Shown here: positions 41,819 to 49,944 of the stretch, one piece after another
How the letters are laid out: each line of letters starts with the position of its first letter
Position numbering within the stretch: position 1 is the stretch's first letter
NCBI GenBank assembly: GCA_963837945.1
Contig: CAWIQD010000002.1
Coordinates: forward strand, 186,001 to 250,000
Direction: 5' to 3'
From: CAVUBL01 sp963837945
Lineage (GTDB): Bacteria; Acidobacteriota; Thermoanaerobaculia; Multivoradales; DATKCC01
DNA: 64,000 bases
Notes under the pieces: model-generated
Database searches by the model: none
What the model saw: the letters and a program-made list of their open reading frames with translations, nothing else
What the model was told of the DNA's origin: nothing
Translations under genes and position numbers: made by a program

Positions 41819-44050
41819 ATGCGTCGCGCCCACGTCCTCGTCCTGCTCGCCCTGCTCGCCCCGGCCGCCCGTGCCGCGGCGCCTTCCAACCCGCTGACCT
41901 TCGACGACCTGTTCGAGAAGGAGCACTACGGAAGCCGGCCCGAGCAGGTCGCCTGGCGGCCGGACGGCGGCGCTCTCACCTACCTCTGGGACGCCGGCGA
42001 CGGCGAGGCCTTCTGGAGCCTCGACCCGACGAGCGGCAAGGCCGAGCGGCTGTTCGCGGTCTCCGAGCTCGAGGGCCTGGGCGGCAGCCTCGACGGGTAC
42101 CAGGGCTTCCCCAGCGGCGCCGCCGAAATCCTCGAGTCGGGCGGCGACCTCTTCCTCTGGCGGCCGGGCGCGGGGCTCGAGCGGCTGACCCGGACGGAGG
42201 CGGACGAGGAGGCGCCGACCCTCTCGCCCGACGGCACCAAGCTCGCCTACGTCCGCGAGGGCGACCTCTACCTGCTCGACCTCTCGGCGCCGGCCGGCCG
42301 GCGCGCCGAGCGCGCGCTGACCAGCGACGGCGAGCCGGGCAAGACGCTCAACGGCACCAACGACTGGGTCTACGAGGAGGAGATCTGGAACCGCTCGCCG
42401 GAGGGCTTCTGGTGGTCGCCGGACAGCCGCCGGATCGCCTACTACCACTTCGACGACACGCCGGTCGGCCGCTACACCCTGCTGCCCGACTACAAGCCGT
42501 CCTACCCCGAGCCGCGCTACCAGCGCTACCCGAAGGCCGGCACCGCCAACCCCGAGGTCCGCTTCGGGGTGCTCGACGTCGCCTCCGGCAAGACCACCTG
42601 GCTCGCGACCGAGGGCAAGGAGGAGGCCTACCTCGCCCGCCTTCACTGGCTCCCGGACGGCGAGAGCGTCGCCGTCGAGCGGCTGAACCGGGAGCAGACC
42701 GACCTCGACCTGCTCCTCTGCTCGCCCACGACCGGCGCCTGCCGGACGGCGCTTGCCGAGACCCACCCGACCTGGGTGAACCTGGGCACCGAGACCACCT
42801 TCCTGCCCGGCGGCCGCTTCCTGTGGGCGTCGGCCCGCGACGGCTGGCGCCACCTCTACCTCTACTCGCTACGCGCCGGCGCCCGCGCCGGAGCCGGCGC
42901 CACCGCCACGCTGGTGCGCCAGCTCACCGCGGGTGATTGGGCGGTCGCCGGGGTGGCGACGGCGGGGGACGACGCGCTCCTGGTCACCGCCTACGGCACC
43001 GGGCCGCTGGGCGCCGCGCGCCGCCGGCTGCTGTGGGTACCGCTCGACGGCTCGCCGCCCCGCGAGCTCGCCGCCGGACCCGGCTGGCACGAGGCGGACG
43101 TCGCCCCCGGCGGCCGCTACCTGGTCCACGGCTGGTCGAGCGCCGACGAGCCGGGCTGGCAGCGGATCGAGTCGATCGGTGACGGCGGCGCGCTCGAGCG
43201 GGTCGCGGACCTGCCCGCGACGCCGCCCTCCTTCGACCCGGCGGCGCTTCCCAAGTGGCGCTTCTTCCAGATCCCGGCCGGCGACTCGGCGCCCGAGGGG
43301 ACGATGCTGCCCGCCGCCGAGCTCCTGCCGGCGGGCGTCGACGGCGGGGCGGGAGACGGCGAGCGGCACCCGGTCGTCATGTACCACTACGGGGGCCCCG
43401 GATCGCAGGTGATCGTGGACCGCTGGGCGAGCCGCGGGCGCGGCCTCTGGCACAAGATGATGGCCGAGCGCGGCTTCGGCGTGCTCTCCGTCGACAACCT
43501 GGCCTCGGTCTTCTTCGGCAAGGCCGGCGAGGACCGGGTGCACCGCCGCTTCGGCGAGGTGAACCTGGCGGCCCAGAAGGCGGGGGTCGACTACCTGAAG
43601 ACCCAGGCCTGGGCCGATCCCGCCCGGGTCGGCCTCTGGGGCTGGTCGGGCGGCGGCTCGAACACCCTCTACTGCCTGCTCAACAGCCCGGGGACCTGGC
43701 ACGCGGCGGTGGCCGGCGCCCCGGTGACCGACTGGCGCTACTACGACACGATCTGGACCGAGCGCTACCTCGACTCACCCCGGGACAACGCCGACGGCTA
43801 CGACGCCTCCTCGGCGATCAGCTACGCCGACCAGCTGGCCGACGCCCTGCTCATCGTCCACGGCACCGCCGACGACAACGTCCACCCGCAGAACACGATG
43901 GCGATGGTCGACGCCTGGGTGAAAGCGGACATCCCGTTCGAGATGGCGATCTACCCGGGCGAGAAGCACGGCTTCCGGGACGCGGCGAACCGCCATTTCT
44001 ACGAGCGGATGACGGAGTTCTTCGAGCGCAAGCTCGGAACGAGTGAATGA
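41819..44050 (+). CDS. Secreted dipeptidyl-peptidase IV-like serine peptidase (family S9)
   Basis: 743 residues. The signal peptide is 'MRRAHVLVLLALLAPAARAA'. The DPP-IV N-terminal propeller reads 'TFDDLFEKEHYGSRPEQVAW', 'LSPDGTKLAYVREGDLYLLD', 'LNGTNDWVYEEEIWNRSPEG' (with the Glu-Glu pair that in DPP-IV binds the substrate N-terminus), 'RIAYYHFDDTPVGRYTLLPD'. The C-terminal alpha/beta hydrolase carries Ser610 ('GLWGWSGGGSNTL'), Asp685/Asp686 ('IVHGTADDNVHPQNT') and His717 ('YPGEKHGFRD'). It removes dipeptides from exported or extracellular peptides. It starts at ATG 41819 with GGAGG six bases upstream. The stop codon lies inside a copy of repeat family 3, suggesting repeat insertion right at the gene's end. 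Confidence 0.93.
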   Translation: MRRAHVLVLLALLAPAARAAAPSNPLTFDDLFEKEHYGSRPEQVAWRPDGGALTYLWDAGDGEAFWSLDPTSGKAERLFAVSELEGLGGSLDGYQGFPSGAAEILESGGDLFLWRPGAGLERLTRTEADEEAPTLSPDGTKLAYVREGDLYLLDLSAPAGRRAERALTSDGEPGKTLNGTNDWVYEEEIWNRSPEGFWWSPDSRRIAYYHFDDTPVGRYTLLPDYKPSYPEPRYQRYPKAGTANPEVRFGVLDVASGKTTWLATEGKEEAYLARLHWLPDGESVAVERLNREQTDLDLLLCSPTTGACRTALAETHPTWVNLGTETTFLPGGRFLWASARDGWRHLYLYSLRAGARAGAGATATLVRQLTAGDWAVAGVATAGDDALLVTAYGTGPLGAARRRLLWVPLDGSPPRELAAGPGWHEADVAPGGRYLVHGWSSADEPGWQRIESIGDGGALERVADLPATPPSFDPAALPKWRFFQIPAGDSAPEGTMLPAAELLPAGVDGGAGDGERHPVVMYHYGGPGSQVIVDRWASRGRGLWHKMMAERGFGVLSVDNLASVFFGKAGEDRVHRRFGEVNLAAQKAGVDYLKTQAWADPARVGLWGWSGGGSNTLYCLLNSPGTWHAAVAGAPVTDWRYYDTIWTERYLDSPRDNADGYDASSAISYADQLADALLIVHGTADDNVHPQNTMAMVDAWVKADIPFEMAIYPGEKHGFRDAANRHFYERMTEFFERKLGTSE

Positions 44051-44074
44051 AGCGGCCGAGCTCTGTCTCGGCCG
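44047..44074. repeat. Family-3 palindromic repeat overlapping the S9 peptidase stop codon
   Basis: ATGAAGCGGCCGAGCTCTGT followed by CTCGGCCG; the hairpin is CGGCCGAG/CTCGGCCG. Full 37-nt versions are at 44159, 44272 and 59969. Confidence 0.7.
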
Positions 44075-44158
44075 TGTCGATGGGTCCGGCCCCTCCGCGC
44101 AGGAGGCTCGCGTCCCGGACCGGCATCGGCTACGGGGAGCCGCTCGGTGCCGACCGCA

Positions 44159-44308
44159 CCGTTCGCCCGGCCGACGCGGAGGTCGGCCGCTTCATGCGGG
44201 ATTGCCTTCGGCCAGCGCTACAGAGGTCGGCCGCTTCACGCGGGATTGCCTTCGGCCAGCGCTACAGACCTATGAAGCGGCCGAGCTCTGTCTCGGCCGG
44301 GCGAACGG
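44159..44308. repeat. Nested palindrome: two inverted 37-nt family-3 arms around a 44-bp direct repeat
   Basis: The left arm (44159-44195) and right arm (44272-44308) are inverted copies, 33 of 37 positions matching; the right arm begins ATGAAGCGGCCGAGCTCTGT and ends CGGGCGAACGG. Between them GGTCGGCCGCTTCAYGCGGG, ATTGCCTTCGGCCAGCGCTA and CAGA occurs twice (44181-44224 and 44225-44268). It fills the gap between the convergent S9 peptidase and fabF genes, where no gene is seen. Confidence 0.85.
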
Positions 44309-44335
44309 TGCGGAGGGCTGCGAACGGTCCGGCGC

Positions 44336-45595
44336 TCACTCGTCCCAGCGCCGCAGGATCAGGGCGCCGTTGGTGCCGCCGAAGCCGAAGGAGTTGGTCA
44401 GCCCGTACTCGAAATCGGTCGGCCGCGGCGTGCCCGGCACGAAGTCCAGGTCGCACCCCTCGCCCGGCTGGTCGTGGTTGAGGGTGGCGGGCAGCACCTG
44501 GTGCTTGAGCGCCAGGGCCAGGATTCCGCACTCGAGGCCGCCCGCGGCGCCCAGCAGGTGGCCGGTCGAGGACTTGGTCGAGGAGACCGCCAGCCGGTCG
44601 GCGTGCTCGCCGAAGACGCGGCGGATCGCCTTGACCTCGCCCAGGTCCCCGAGGTCGGTCGAAGTGCCGTGGGCGTTGATGTAGGCGATCGCTTCGGGCT
44701 CGAGGTCGGCGTCCTTGAGCGCCTCGACCATCACCCGCGCGGCGCCCTCGCCCTCCGGGTGCGGCGCGGAGATGTGGTATGCGTCGGCGCTCATGCCGTA
44801 GCCCACCATTTCGGCGTAGATCGGCGCGCCCCGCCGGCGCGCGCCCTCGAGCTCCTCGAGCACCACCACGCCGGCGCCCTCGCCGATCACGAAGCCGTCT
44901 CGGTCCTTGTCCCAGGGCCGGGAGGCCCGCTGCGGCTCGTCGTTGCGCGTCGACAGGGCCCTCATCGCCGAGAACCCACCGACCGCCAGCGGCGTGATGA
45001 CCGCCTCGGTGCCGCCCGCGATCATGGCGTCGGCGTAGCCGTGCTGGATCTTGCGGAAGGCGTCACCGACCGCGTGGAGGCCGGTGGTGCAGGCCGTGCA
45101 CGGCGACTCGTTCGGGCCCTTCGCGCCGTAGCGGATCGACACCTGGCCGGCCGCCATGTTGACGATCAGGCCGGGGATGAAGAAGGGCGAGATCCGCCCG
45201 GGGCCGCGCTCGAGCAGGATCGTGTGGGTGATCTCGATGAGCGGCAACCCGCCGATGCCCGAGCCGATGATCACCCCGACCCGCTCGGCGTTCTCGGCGG
45301 TGACCTCGAGGCCGCAGTCGGCCATCGCGAAGTCGGCCGCGGCGAGCGCGTAGAGGATGAAGGTGTCGCTCTTCTTGACGTCCTTCTTGTCGACGTAGTC
45401 GAGAGGGTCGAAGCCCGGCACCTCGCCGGCGATCCGGCACGGGTAGGCGGAGGCGTCGAACCGGGTGATCGGTCCGATGCCGCAGGCGCCCGACATGAGG
45501 CCGTCCCAGGTGGGCCCGGTCCCCACGCCCAGAGGGGAGACCAGGCCGACCCCGGTCAGGACGACGCGCCGGCGGGAGTTTTCGGTCGCGGGCAT
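44336..45595 (-). CDS. fabF: 3-oxoacyl-[acyl-carrier-protein] synthase II
   Basis: 419 residues, normal for KAS II. The condensing-enzyme triad is Cys169 ('SPCTACTTGLHAVGDA'), His309 ('YINAHGTSTDLGD') and His346 with Lys341 ('VSSTKSSTGHLLGAAGG'). The gatekeeper-region and C-terminal loop 'LTNSFGFGGTNGALIL' are present. It elongates acyl-ACP with malonyl-ACP in type II fatty acid synthesis. The active-site context 'CTACTTG' has Thr in place of the more usual Ala after Cys ('TACATG'). It starts at ATG 45595, 20 bp after acpP, and is last in the leftward yceD-rpmF-plsX-fabD-fabG-acpP-fabF operon. Confidence 0.96.
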   Translation of the reverse strand: MPATENSRRRVVLTGVGLVSPLGVGTGPTWDGLMSGACGIGPITRFDASAYPCRIAGEVPGFDPLDYVDKKDVKKSDTFILYALAAADFAMADCGLEVTAENAERVGVIIGSGIGGLPLIEITHTILLERGPGRISPFFIPGLIVNMAAGQVSIRYGAKGPNESPCTACTTGLHAVGDAFRKIQHGYADAMIAGGTEAVITPLAVGGFSAMRALSTRNDEPQRASRPWDKDRDGFVIGEGAGVVVLEELEGARRRGAPIYAEMVGYGMSADAYHISAPHPEGEGAARVMVEALKDADLEPEAIAYINAHGTSTDLGDLGEVKAIRRVFGEHADRLAVSSTKSSTGHLLGAAGGLECGILALALKHQVLPATLNHDQPGEGCDLDFVPGTPRPTDFEYGLTNSFGFGGTNGALILRRWDE

Positions 45596-45615
45596 CGTCT
45601 CGCCCCCGCGCGGGC

Positions 45616-45861
45616 TCAGTTGCCCTCGCCCGAATGCTTTTCGATGTAGTCGACGGCCTCGCGGACCCGGCTGATGTTCTCGGCCTCTTCGTCCGGAATC
45701 TCGATGGAGAACTCCTCCTCGAGCGCCATCACCAGCTCGACGATGTCCAGCGAGTCGGCGCCGAGGTCGTCGGTGAAGCTGGCGTTGAGCGTCACCTCGT
45801 CCTCGTCGACGCCGAGCTGCTCGACGATGATGCTCTTGACCCTGTCTTCGATTGCAGACAT
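45616..45861 (-). CDS. acpP: Acyl carrier protein
   Basis: 81 residues, acidic. The 4'-phosphopantetheine attachment Ser37 sits in 'DDLGADSLDIVELVMALEEE'. Helix one ('VKSIIVEQLGVDEDEV') and the end ('ISRVREAVDYIEKH') match the family. It carries growing acyl chains for FabD, FabG, FabF and PlsX, all encoded next to it. The start is ATG 45861 with AAGGAGG eight bases upstream, one of the clearest Shine-Dalgarno sites here, consistent with high expression. Confidence 0.97.
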   Translation of the reverse strand: MSAIEDRVKSIIVEQLGVDEDEVTLNASFTDDLGADSLDIVELVMALEEEFSIEIPDEEAENISRVREAVDYIEKHSGEGN

Positions 45862-45964
45862 GCGCAGTACCCTCCTTGGATTGGCCGTTCGGCCGAACCC
45901 CCCGGTTCTAGCACATCGGCTTCGGGGGAGTCCATGGACGTTGATCGGGTTTCGGTGGCGGTCC

Positions 45965-46708
45965 TCAGATGTAGAGCCCGCCGGAGACGTTCAGCGTGTG
46001 GCCGGTAATATACCCGGCTTCCTCGCTGGCGAGAAACAGCACGCACCAGGCCACGTCGTCGACGCTCCCCAGCCGGCGCAGCGCGATCGACGCCTGGAGC
46101 GCCTTGCGTGACTCGTCGGGGAGCTTCTCCGTCATGGCGGTTTCGATGTAGCCGGGCGCCACCACGTTGACCGTGATGTTGCGGCTGCCGAGCTCCCGGG
46201 CGAGGGATTTCGAGAAGCCGACCAGGCCCGCCTTCGAGGCGGCGTAGTTCGCCTGGCCGGGGTTGCCCATCAGCCCGACGACCGAGGAGATCGAGACGAT
46301 CCGGCCCCAACGGCGCCGCATCATGCCACGGATCACCTCCTTGGTCACCGCGAAGGCGCCGGTCAGGTTGGTGGTGAGGACGCGGTCCCAATCCTCGAGC
46401 GACAGGCGCGCGAGCAGGTTGTCGGCGGTGACGCCGGCGTTGTTGACCAGGACGTCGATCTCGCGCCAGGCCTCCGGCAGCGAGGCGATCGCCTCGGGAA
46501 CCGCCTCCGGCCGCGAGAGGTCGAGCGCCAGCACCTCGGCCTCGCCGCCGGCCGCGCCGATCTCGCCGGCGAGCTCCCGCAGCCGGTCCTCGGTGCGGGC
46601 CGCCAGGACCACGCGCGCGCCCTGCGCCGCGAGCCGCCGCGCCACCGCCTCGCCGATCCCCCGGGAGGCGCCGGTCACCAGGGCGGTTCTGCCTTCGAGC
46701 TGGAACAT
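45965..46708 (-). CDS. fabG: 3-oxoacyl-[acyl-carrier-protein] reductase
   Basis: 247 residues, a classical short-chain dehydrogenase. The NADP-binding motif is 'ALVTGASRGIGEAVARRLA'; 'LVNNAGVTADNLLARL' is the structural NNAG; the catalytic residues are Ser141 ('SISSVVGLMG'), Tyr154 and Lys158 ('NYAASKAGLVGF'). The C-terminus 'GYITGHTLNVSGGLYI' is the family end. It reduces 3-oxoacyl-ACP to 3-hydroxyacyl-ACP. It starts at ATG 46708, 42 bp after fabD and 103 bp before acpP; that gap holds the acpP ribosome-binding site. Confidence 0.96.
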   Translation of the reverse strand: MFQLEGRTALVTGASRGIGEAVARRLAAQGARVVLAARTEDRLRELAGEIGAAGGEAEVLALDLSRPEAVPEAIASLPEAWREIDVLVNNAGVTADNLLARLSLEDWDRVLTTNLTGAFAVTKEVIRGMMRRRWGRIVSISSVVGLMGNPGQANYAASKAGLVGFSKSLARELGSRNITVNVVAPGYIETAMTEKLPDESRKALQASIALRRLGSVDDVAWCVLFLASEEAGYITGHTLNVSGGLYI

Positions 46709-46750
46709 GCCTCGTCTCCTTCGTCTCGTTGCGGTCGTCGCGGGCCGGGG

Positions 46751-47692
46751 TCAGGTGCCGGCCAGGGCGTCGAGGCCGGCGGGCTCGGCCAGGCCGACGC
46801 GGGCGGCTTCCGGCCGGATGCGCCGGATGGTACCCGAGAGCACCGCCCCGGGGCCCACCTCGACGAAGGTCATCACGCCCGCCTCGTCGGCCATCCAGGC
46901 GACCGACTCGACCCAGCGCACCGGCGAGTCGACCTGCCGGACGAGGGCGTCGCGCGCCCCCTCGCCGGTGACCACCGGAGTCGCGTCGACGTTGCTCACC
47001 ACCGGCACCGACGGGTCGCGGAAAGCGGTCGCGGCGAGGATCGGCTCGAGCCCCTCGCGGGCGGGCGCCATGAGCGCGCAGTGGAAGGGCGCCGAGACGG
47101 GCAGGATCCGCGGCTTGCCGCCCCGCTCGCGCGCCATCGTCACCGCCCGCTCCACCGCGTCGCGGTGGCCCGCGATCACCAGCTGGCCGGGCGCGTTCCG
47201 GTTGGCGACGGCGAGCACCCGGCCGCCGGCGGCGTCGGCGACCAGGGCCTCGACCGCGGCGTCGTCCAGGGCCAGGATCGCGGCCATCGCCCCCTCCCCC
47301 ACCGGCACCGCTTCCTGCATCAGCTCGCCGCGCCGCCGCACCAGGCGCAGGGCGTCGGCGAGATCCAGGGTGCCGGCGGCCACCAGGGCGGAGTACTCCC
47401 CCAGGCTGTGGCCGGCGACCGCCGACGGCACCGGCAGGCGCGAGGCGGCGGCTCGGAGGATCGCCACCGAGGTGGCGAGCAGCGCGGGCTGGAGGTTGGC
47501 GGTCAGGGCGAGCTCTTCCTCCGGGCCCTCCCAGCACAGGCGGGTGAGGGGGAAGCCCAGCACGCGGTCGGCCTCGTCGAAGACCGCCCGGGCCTCCGGG
47601 CAGGCCTCGGCCCACGCCCGGCCCATGCCCACGCTCTGGGAGCCCTGGCCGGGGAAGACGAAGGCGAAACGGTGGCTCGGGGTGTCGGTCAT
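46751..47692 (-). CDS. fabD: Malonyl-CoA:ACP transacylase
   Basis: 313 residues from ATG 47692 (a longer open frame upstream starts inside plsX's 3' flank and has no support). Motifs: 'FAFVFPGQGSQSVGMG', active Ser96 in 'VAGHSLGEYSALVAAG', 'VANRNAPGQLVIAG', and His204 in 'LPVSAPFHCALMAPA'. The C-terminal 'TFVEVGPGAVLSGTIRRI' is typical. It transfers malonyl from CoA to ACP. The 124-bp gap to plsX consists of an Asp/Ser/Gly-coded GC-rich stretch with CCGGTCCGGAGTCCGGTCCGGA-type short repeats (47745-47775), not a gene. Confidence 0.95.
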   Translation of the reverse strand: MTDTPSHRFAFVFPGQGSQSVGMGRAWAEACPEARAVFDEADRVLGFPLTRLCWEGPEEELALTANLQPALLATSVAILRAAASRLPVPSAVAGHSLGEYSALVAAGTLDLADALRLVRRRGELMQEAVPVGEGAMAAILALDDAAVEALVADAAGGRVLAVANRNAPGQLVIAGHRDAVERAVTMARERGGKPRILPVSAPFHCALMAPAREGLEPILAATAFRDPSVPVVSNVDATPVVTGEGARDALVRQVDSPVRWVESVAWMADEAGVMTFVEVGPGAVLSGTIRRIRPEAARVGLAEPAGLDALAGT

Positions 47693-47816
47693 GGTCGTCC
47701 CTTCGGGGTCGCTCGCCGGCGCGTCCGCAGGCGCGGAGCCCGACCCGGATTCCGGTCCGGAGTCCGGTCCGGATCCGGGCCCTGAGTGGGCGCCGCGCGC
47801 CGGGCGAGCCGCAAGA

Positions 47817-48893
47817 TCAGGTGGGGCCGGACACCCCCGAGGGCGCCCCGACCGCCGCCGGCTCGGCGCGGCCCGCCAGGCGCTCCTCCTGGCTGTGGAG
47901 CTCGGCCAGACGGTCGCGGATCTTGTCATGGACCCGCGCCTCGGCGAACTCGGAGGCGCGCCGAACGGCGCTCCGGATCGCTCGCGGGTTGGAGCGCCCG
48001 TGGGCGATGAAGCAGCCGCCGTCGAGACCGAGGAGGGGCGCGGCGCCGTACTCGGCGTAGTCGGTCCGCTCGCGCAGCCGCTCGACGGCGGGGCGCGCCA
48101 GCAGGTAGCCGATCCGGGTGCGCCAGCTCGCCGCCGCCACCTCCTGGCGCAGCATCCGGGCCGCCTGGTCGACCAGCGCCTCGGCGCTCTTCAGGACCAC
48201 GTTGCCGACGAACCCGTCGCACACCACGACGTCCGCCCGGCCGCTGAAGATGTCGCCGCCCTCGACGTTGCCCACGAACTCGAGCCCGGTCGTCTGGAGG
48301 GCCTTGAACACCTCGCGGGTCAGGTCCGAGCCCTTGCTCTCCTCCTCGCCGATCGACAACAGGCCGACCCGCGGATGGGCGGTGCCCAGCACCTCGCGGG
48401 CGTAACAGTGCCCCATCACCGCGAACTCGCGCAGATGGGCCGGCCGGGTATCGACGTTGGCGCCGACGTCCAGGAGGACGGTCCTGCCGGTGGCGTTGGG
48501 CAGCACCGCCGCCAGCGCCGGCCGGTCGACTCCGGGCACGGTGCCGAGCAAGACCTTGGCGGCGATCACCGCGGCCCCGGTGTTGCCCGCCGTGACCAGC
48601 GCCTGGGCGCCGCCGGAGCGCACCAGCTCGACGCAGATACGGATCGACGAGCGGGGCTTGCGGCGCAGCGGCGTGACCGCGGGCTCGTCCATGCCCACGG
48701 TGTCTTCGGCGTCGACCACCTCCACGGCGCCGTCCGCCGCACCGCCGCCGAGGCGGGCGAGCTCACGCTCGACCGGCTCGCGCCGGCCGACCAGGGTGAC
48801 CGGGATGCCGTCCTCGACCGCCGCCCGGTAGGCGCCCTCGACCACGCTCGCGGGCGCCTGGTCTCCGCCCATGGCGTCGACGGCGATGCGCAT
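47817..48893 (-). CDS. plsX: Phosphate acyltransferase PlsX
   Basis: 358 residues from ATG 48893; GTG 48908 five codons upstream is an alternative. I chose the ATG because the family begins 'MRIAVDAMGGDQAP'. Other blocks are 'LVTAGNTGAAVIAAKVLLG', 'VLLDVGANVDTRPAHLREF', 'VGLLSIGEEESKGSDLTRE', 'FVGNVEGGDIFSGRADVVVC' (given in two parts in the protein) and 'DGFVGNVVLKSAEAL'. It makes acyl-phosphate from acyl-ACP for phospholipid synthesis. It follows rpmF by ~20-35 bp; fabH, often between plsX and fabD, is absent. Confidence 0.94.
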   Translation of the reverse strand: MRIAVDAMGGDQAPASVVEGAYRAAVEDGIPVTLVGRREPVERELARLGGGAADGAVEVVDAEDTVGMDEPAVTPLRRKPRSSIRICVELVRSGGAQALVTAGNTGAAVIAAKVLLGTVPGVDRPALAAVLPNATGRTVLLDVGANVDTRPAHLREFAVMGHCYAREVLGTAHPRVGLLSIGEEESKGSDLTREVFKALQTTGLEFVGNVEGGDIFSGRADVVVCDGFVGNVVLKSAEALVDQAARMLRQEVAAASWRTRIGYLLARPAVERLRERTDYAEYGAAPLLGLDGGCFIAHGRSNPRAIRSAVRRASEFAEARVHDKIRDRLAELHSQEERLAGRAEPAAVGAPSGVSGPT

Positions 48894-48926
48894 GCGGGAA
48901 GGGCTCACGGGCTCGAGGGGAAGGAC

Positions 48927-49112
48927 CTACAAGGTCTCCTCGACCTCCATCACTTCGCGGCCGCGGTAGTGACCGCAATGGCGGCACACGCGGTGGGGGA
49001 TCTTGGGCTCTCCGCAGTGCTCGCAGGTGGAGGCGGCGGGGCGGTCGAGGGCGTCGTGGGCGCGCCGCTTGTCGCGGCGGGCCTTCGAATGACGTCGCTT
49101 CGGATTGGCCAT
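48927..49112 (-). CDS. rpmF: Ribosomal protein bL32 (zinc-binding form)
   Basis: 61 residues. It begins 'MANPKRRHSKARRDKRRAHD' and keeps two CxxC pairs, 'CEHCGEP' and 'CRHCGHYRG', so it is the zinc-ribbon (C+) form. The order yceD-rpmF-plsX is the standard conserved arrangement in many bacteria and helps confirm both neighbours. It starts at ATG 49112. Confidence 0.97.
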   Translation of the reverse strand: MANPKRRHSKARRDKRRAHDALDRPAASTCEHCGEPKIPHRVCRHCGHYRGREVMEVEETL

Positions 49113-49262
49113 GGCTGAGCTGAACCTCGCTTCAGGAATCGTTCGTGTCTTCGGTCGCTTCCGGATGTGCCGGATCTACTGATCTCCGGCCCGATCTCCG
49201 GCCGGTGTCCGGCCCCGCGCCGCGGAACCCTCCGCCGCTCCCGGGCACTTCTCTCTCTCCGC

Positions 49263-49793
49263 CTAGTCCTCGCGCAGGCTGTCGCGCAACGCGGCGAGAC
49301 CGGCCCATCGCGGGTCGGCCGCCGGCGGTGCGCAGTCGCAGGCTCCCTCGTTGAGGTCGGCGCCGCAGGTCGGGCACAGGCCCGCGCACTCCTCGCGGCA
49401 CAGCAACCGCATCGGCACGTCGAGCTGGATCTGCTCCACGAGCAGCGGCGAGAGGTCCAGCTCCTCGCCGGCGACGACCAGCACCCCGAGATCCTTCTCT
49501 TCGAGCTCGCGCTCCTCCGCGTCGGCACCGCGCTCGTGGCGCACGATCATCAGCTCGAGCTCTTCTTCGACCGGCTCGGTGACCCCGCGCAGACAGCGCT
49601 GACACGCGAGCGTCTGCTGGTAGGCGAGCCGCGCACGAAGCAGAAACCCCTCGTCGAGGCGCGAGATCTCGCCCGACCAGGTGACCGGGCTGATCGCCAG
49701 GAGCTCGGGCCGATCGAGGGCCTCCGGGGAGACGGTCTCCTCCGTATGCCATCGGTACGGCTCGTCGCCGATCTGGTCCAGACGGATTTTCAT
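49263..49793 (-). CDS. YceD-family (DUF177) protein, 23S rRNA accumulation / zinc-ribbon
   Basis: 176 residues. The N-terminal beta region ('MKIRLDQIGDEPYRW') and middle 'LACQRCLRGVTEPVEEELEL' and 'LDLSPLLVEQIQLDVPMRLL' are typical DUF177. The C-terminal zinc-ribbon is 'CREECAGLCPTCGADLNEGAC'-like (Cys-rich, 49330-49400). YceD is linked to large ribosomal subunit RNA levels and is nearly always cotranscribed with rpmF, as here. It starts at ATG 49793. The 150-bp gap to rpmF repeats a short GATCTCCGGCC/CCGGCC motif but contains no gene. It is the first gene of the lipid operon. Confidence 0.9.
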   Translation of the reverse strand: MKIRLDQIGDEPYRWHTEETVSPEALDRPELLAISPVTWSGEISRLDEGFLLRARLAYQQTLACQRCLRGVTEPVEEELELMIVRHERGADAEERELEEKDLGVLVVAGEELDLSPLLVEQIQLDVPMRLLCREECAGLCPTCGADLNEGACDCAPPAADPRWAGLAALRDSLRED

Positions 49794-49944
49794 AGAGCAC
49801 GTCCCGTCGAGCAGACAGAATGATGAGATTAGCGAAGCGGCGCGCAGGGTGTCAACTCGGGCTCCGCTGCCGGAACGACCACGGGACCCGCGGCGTGCGG
49901 GCCTGCCGCGAGTCACAACAGCCGGCAGCGAAGAGCGATTCCGC

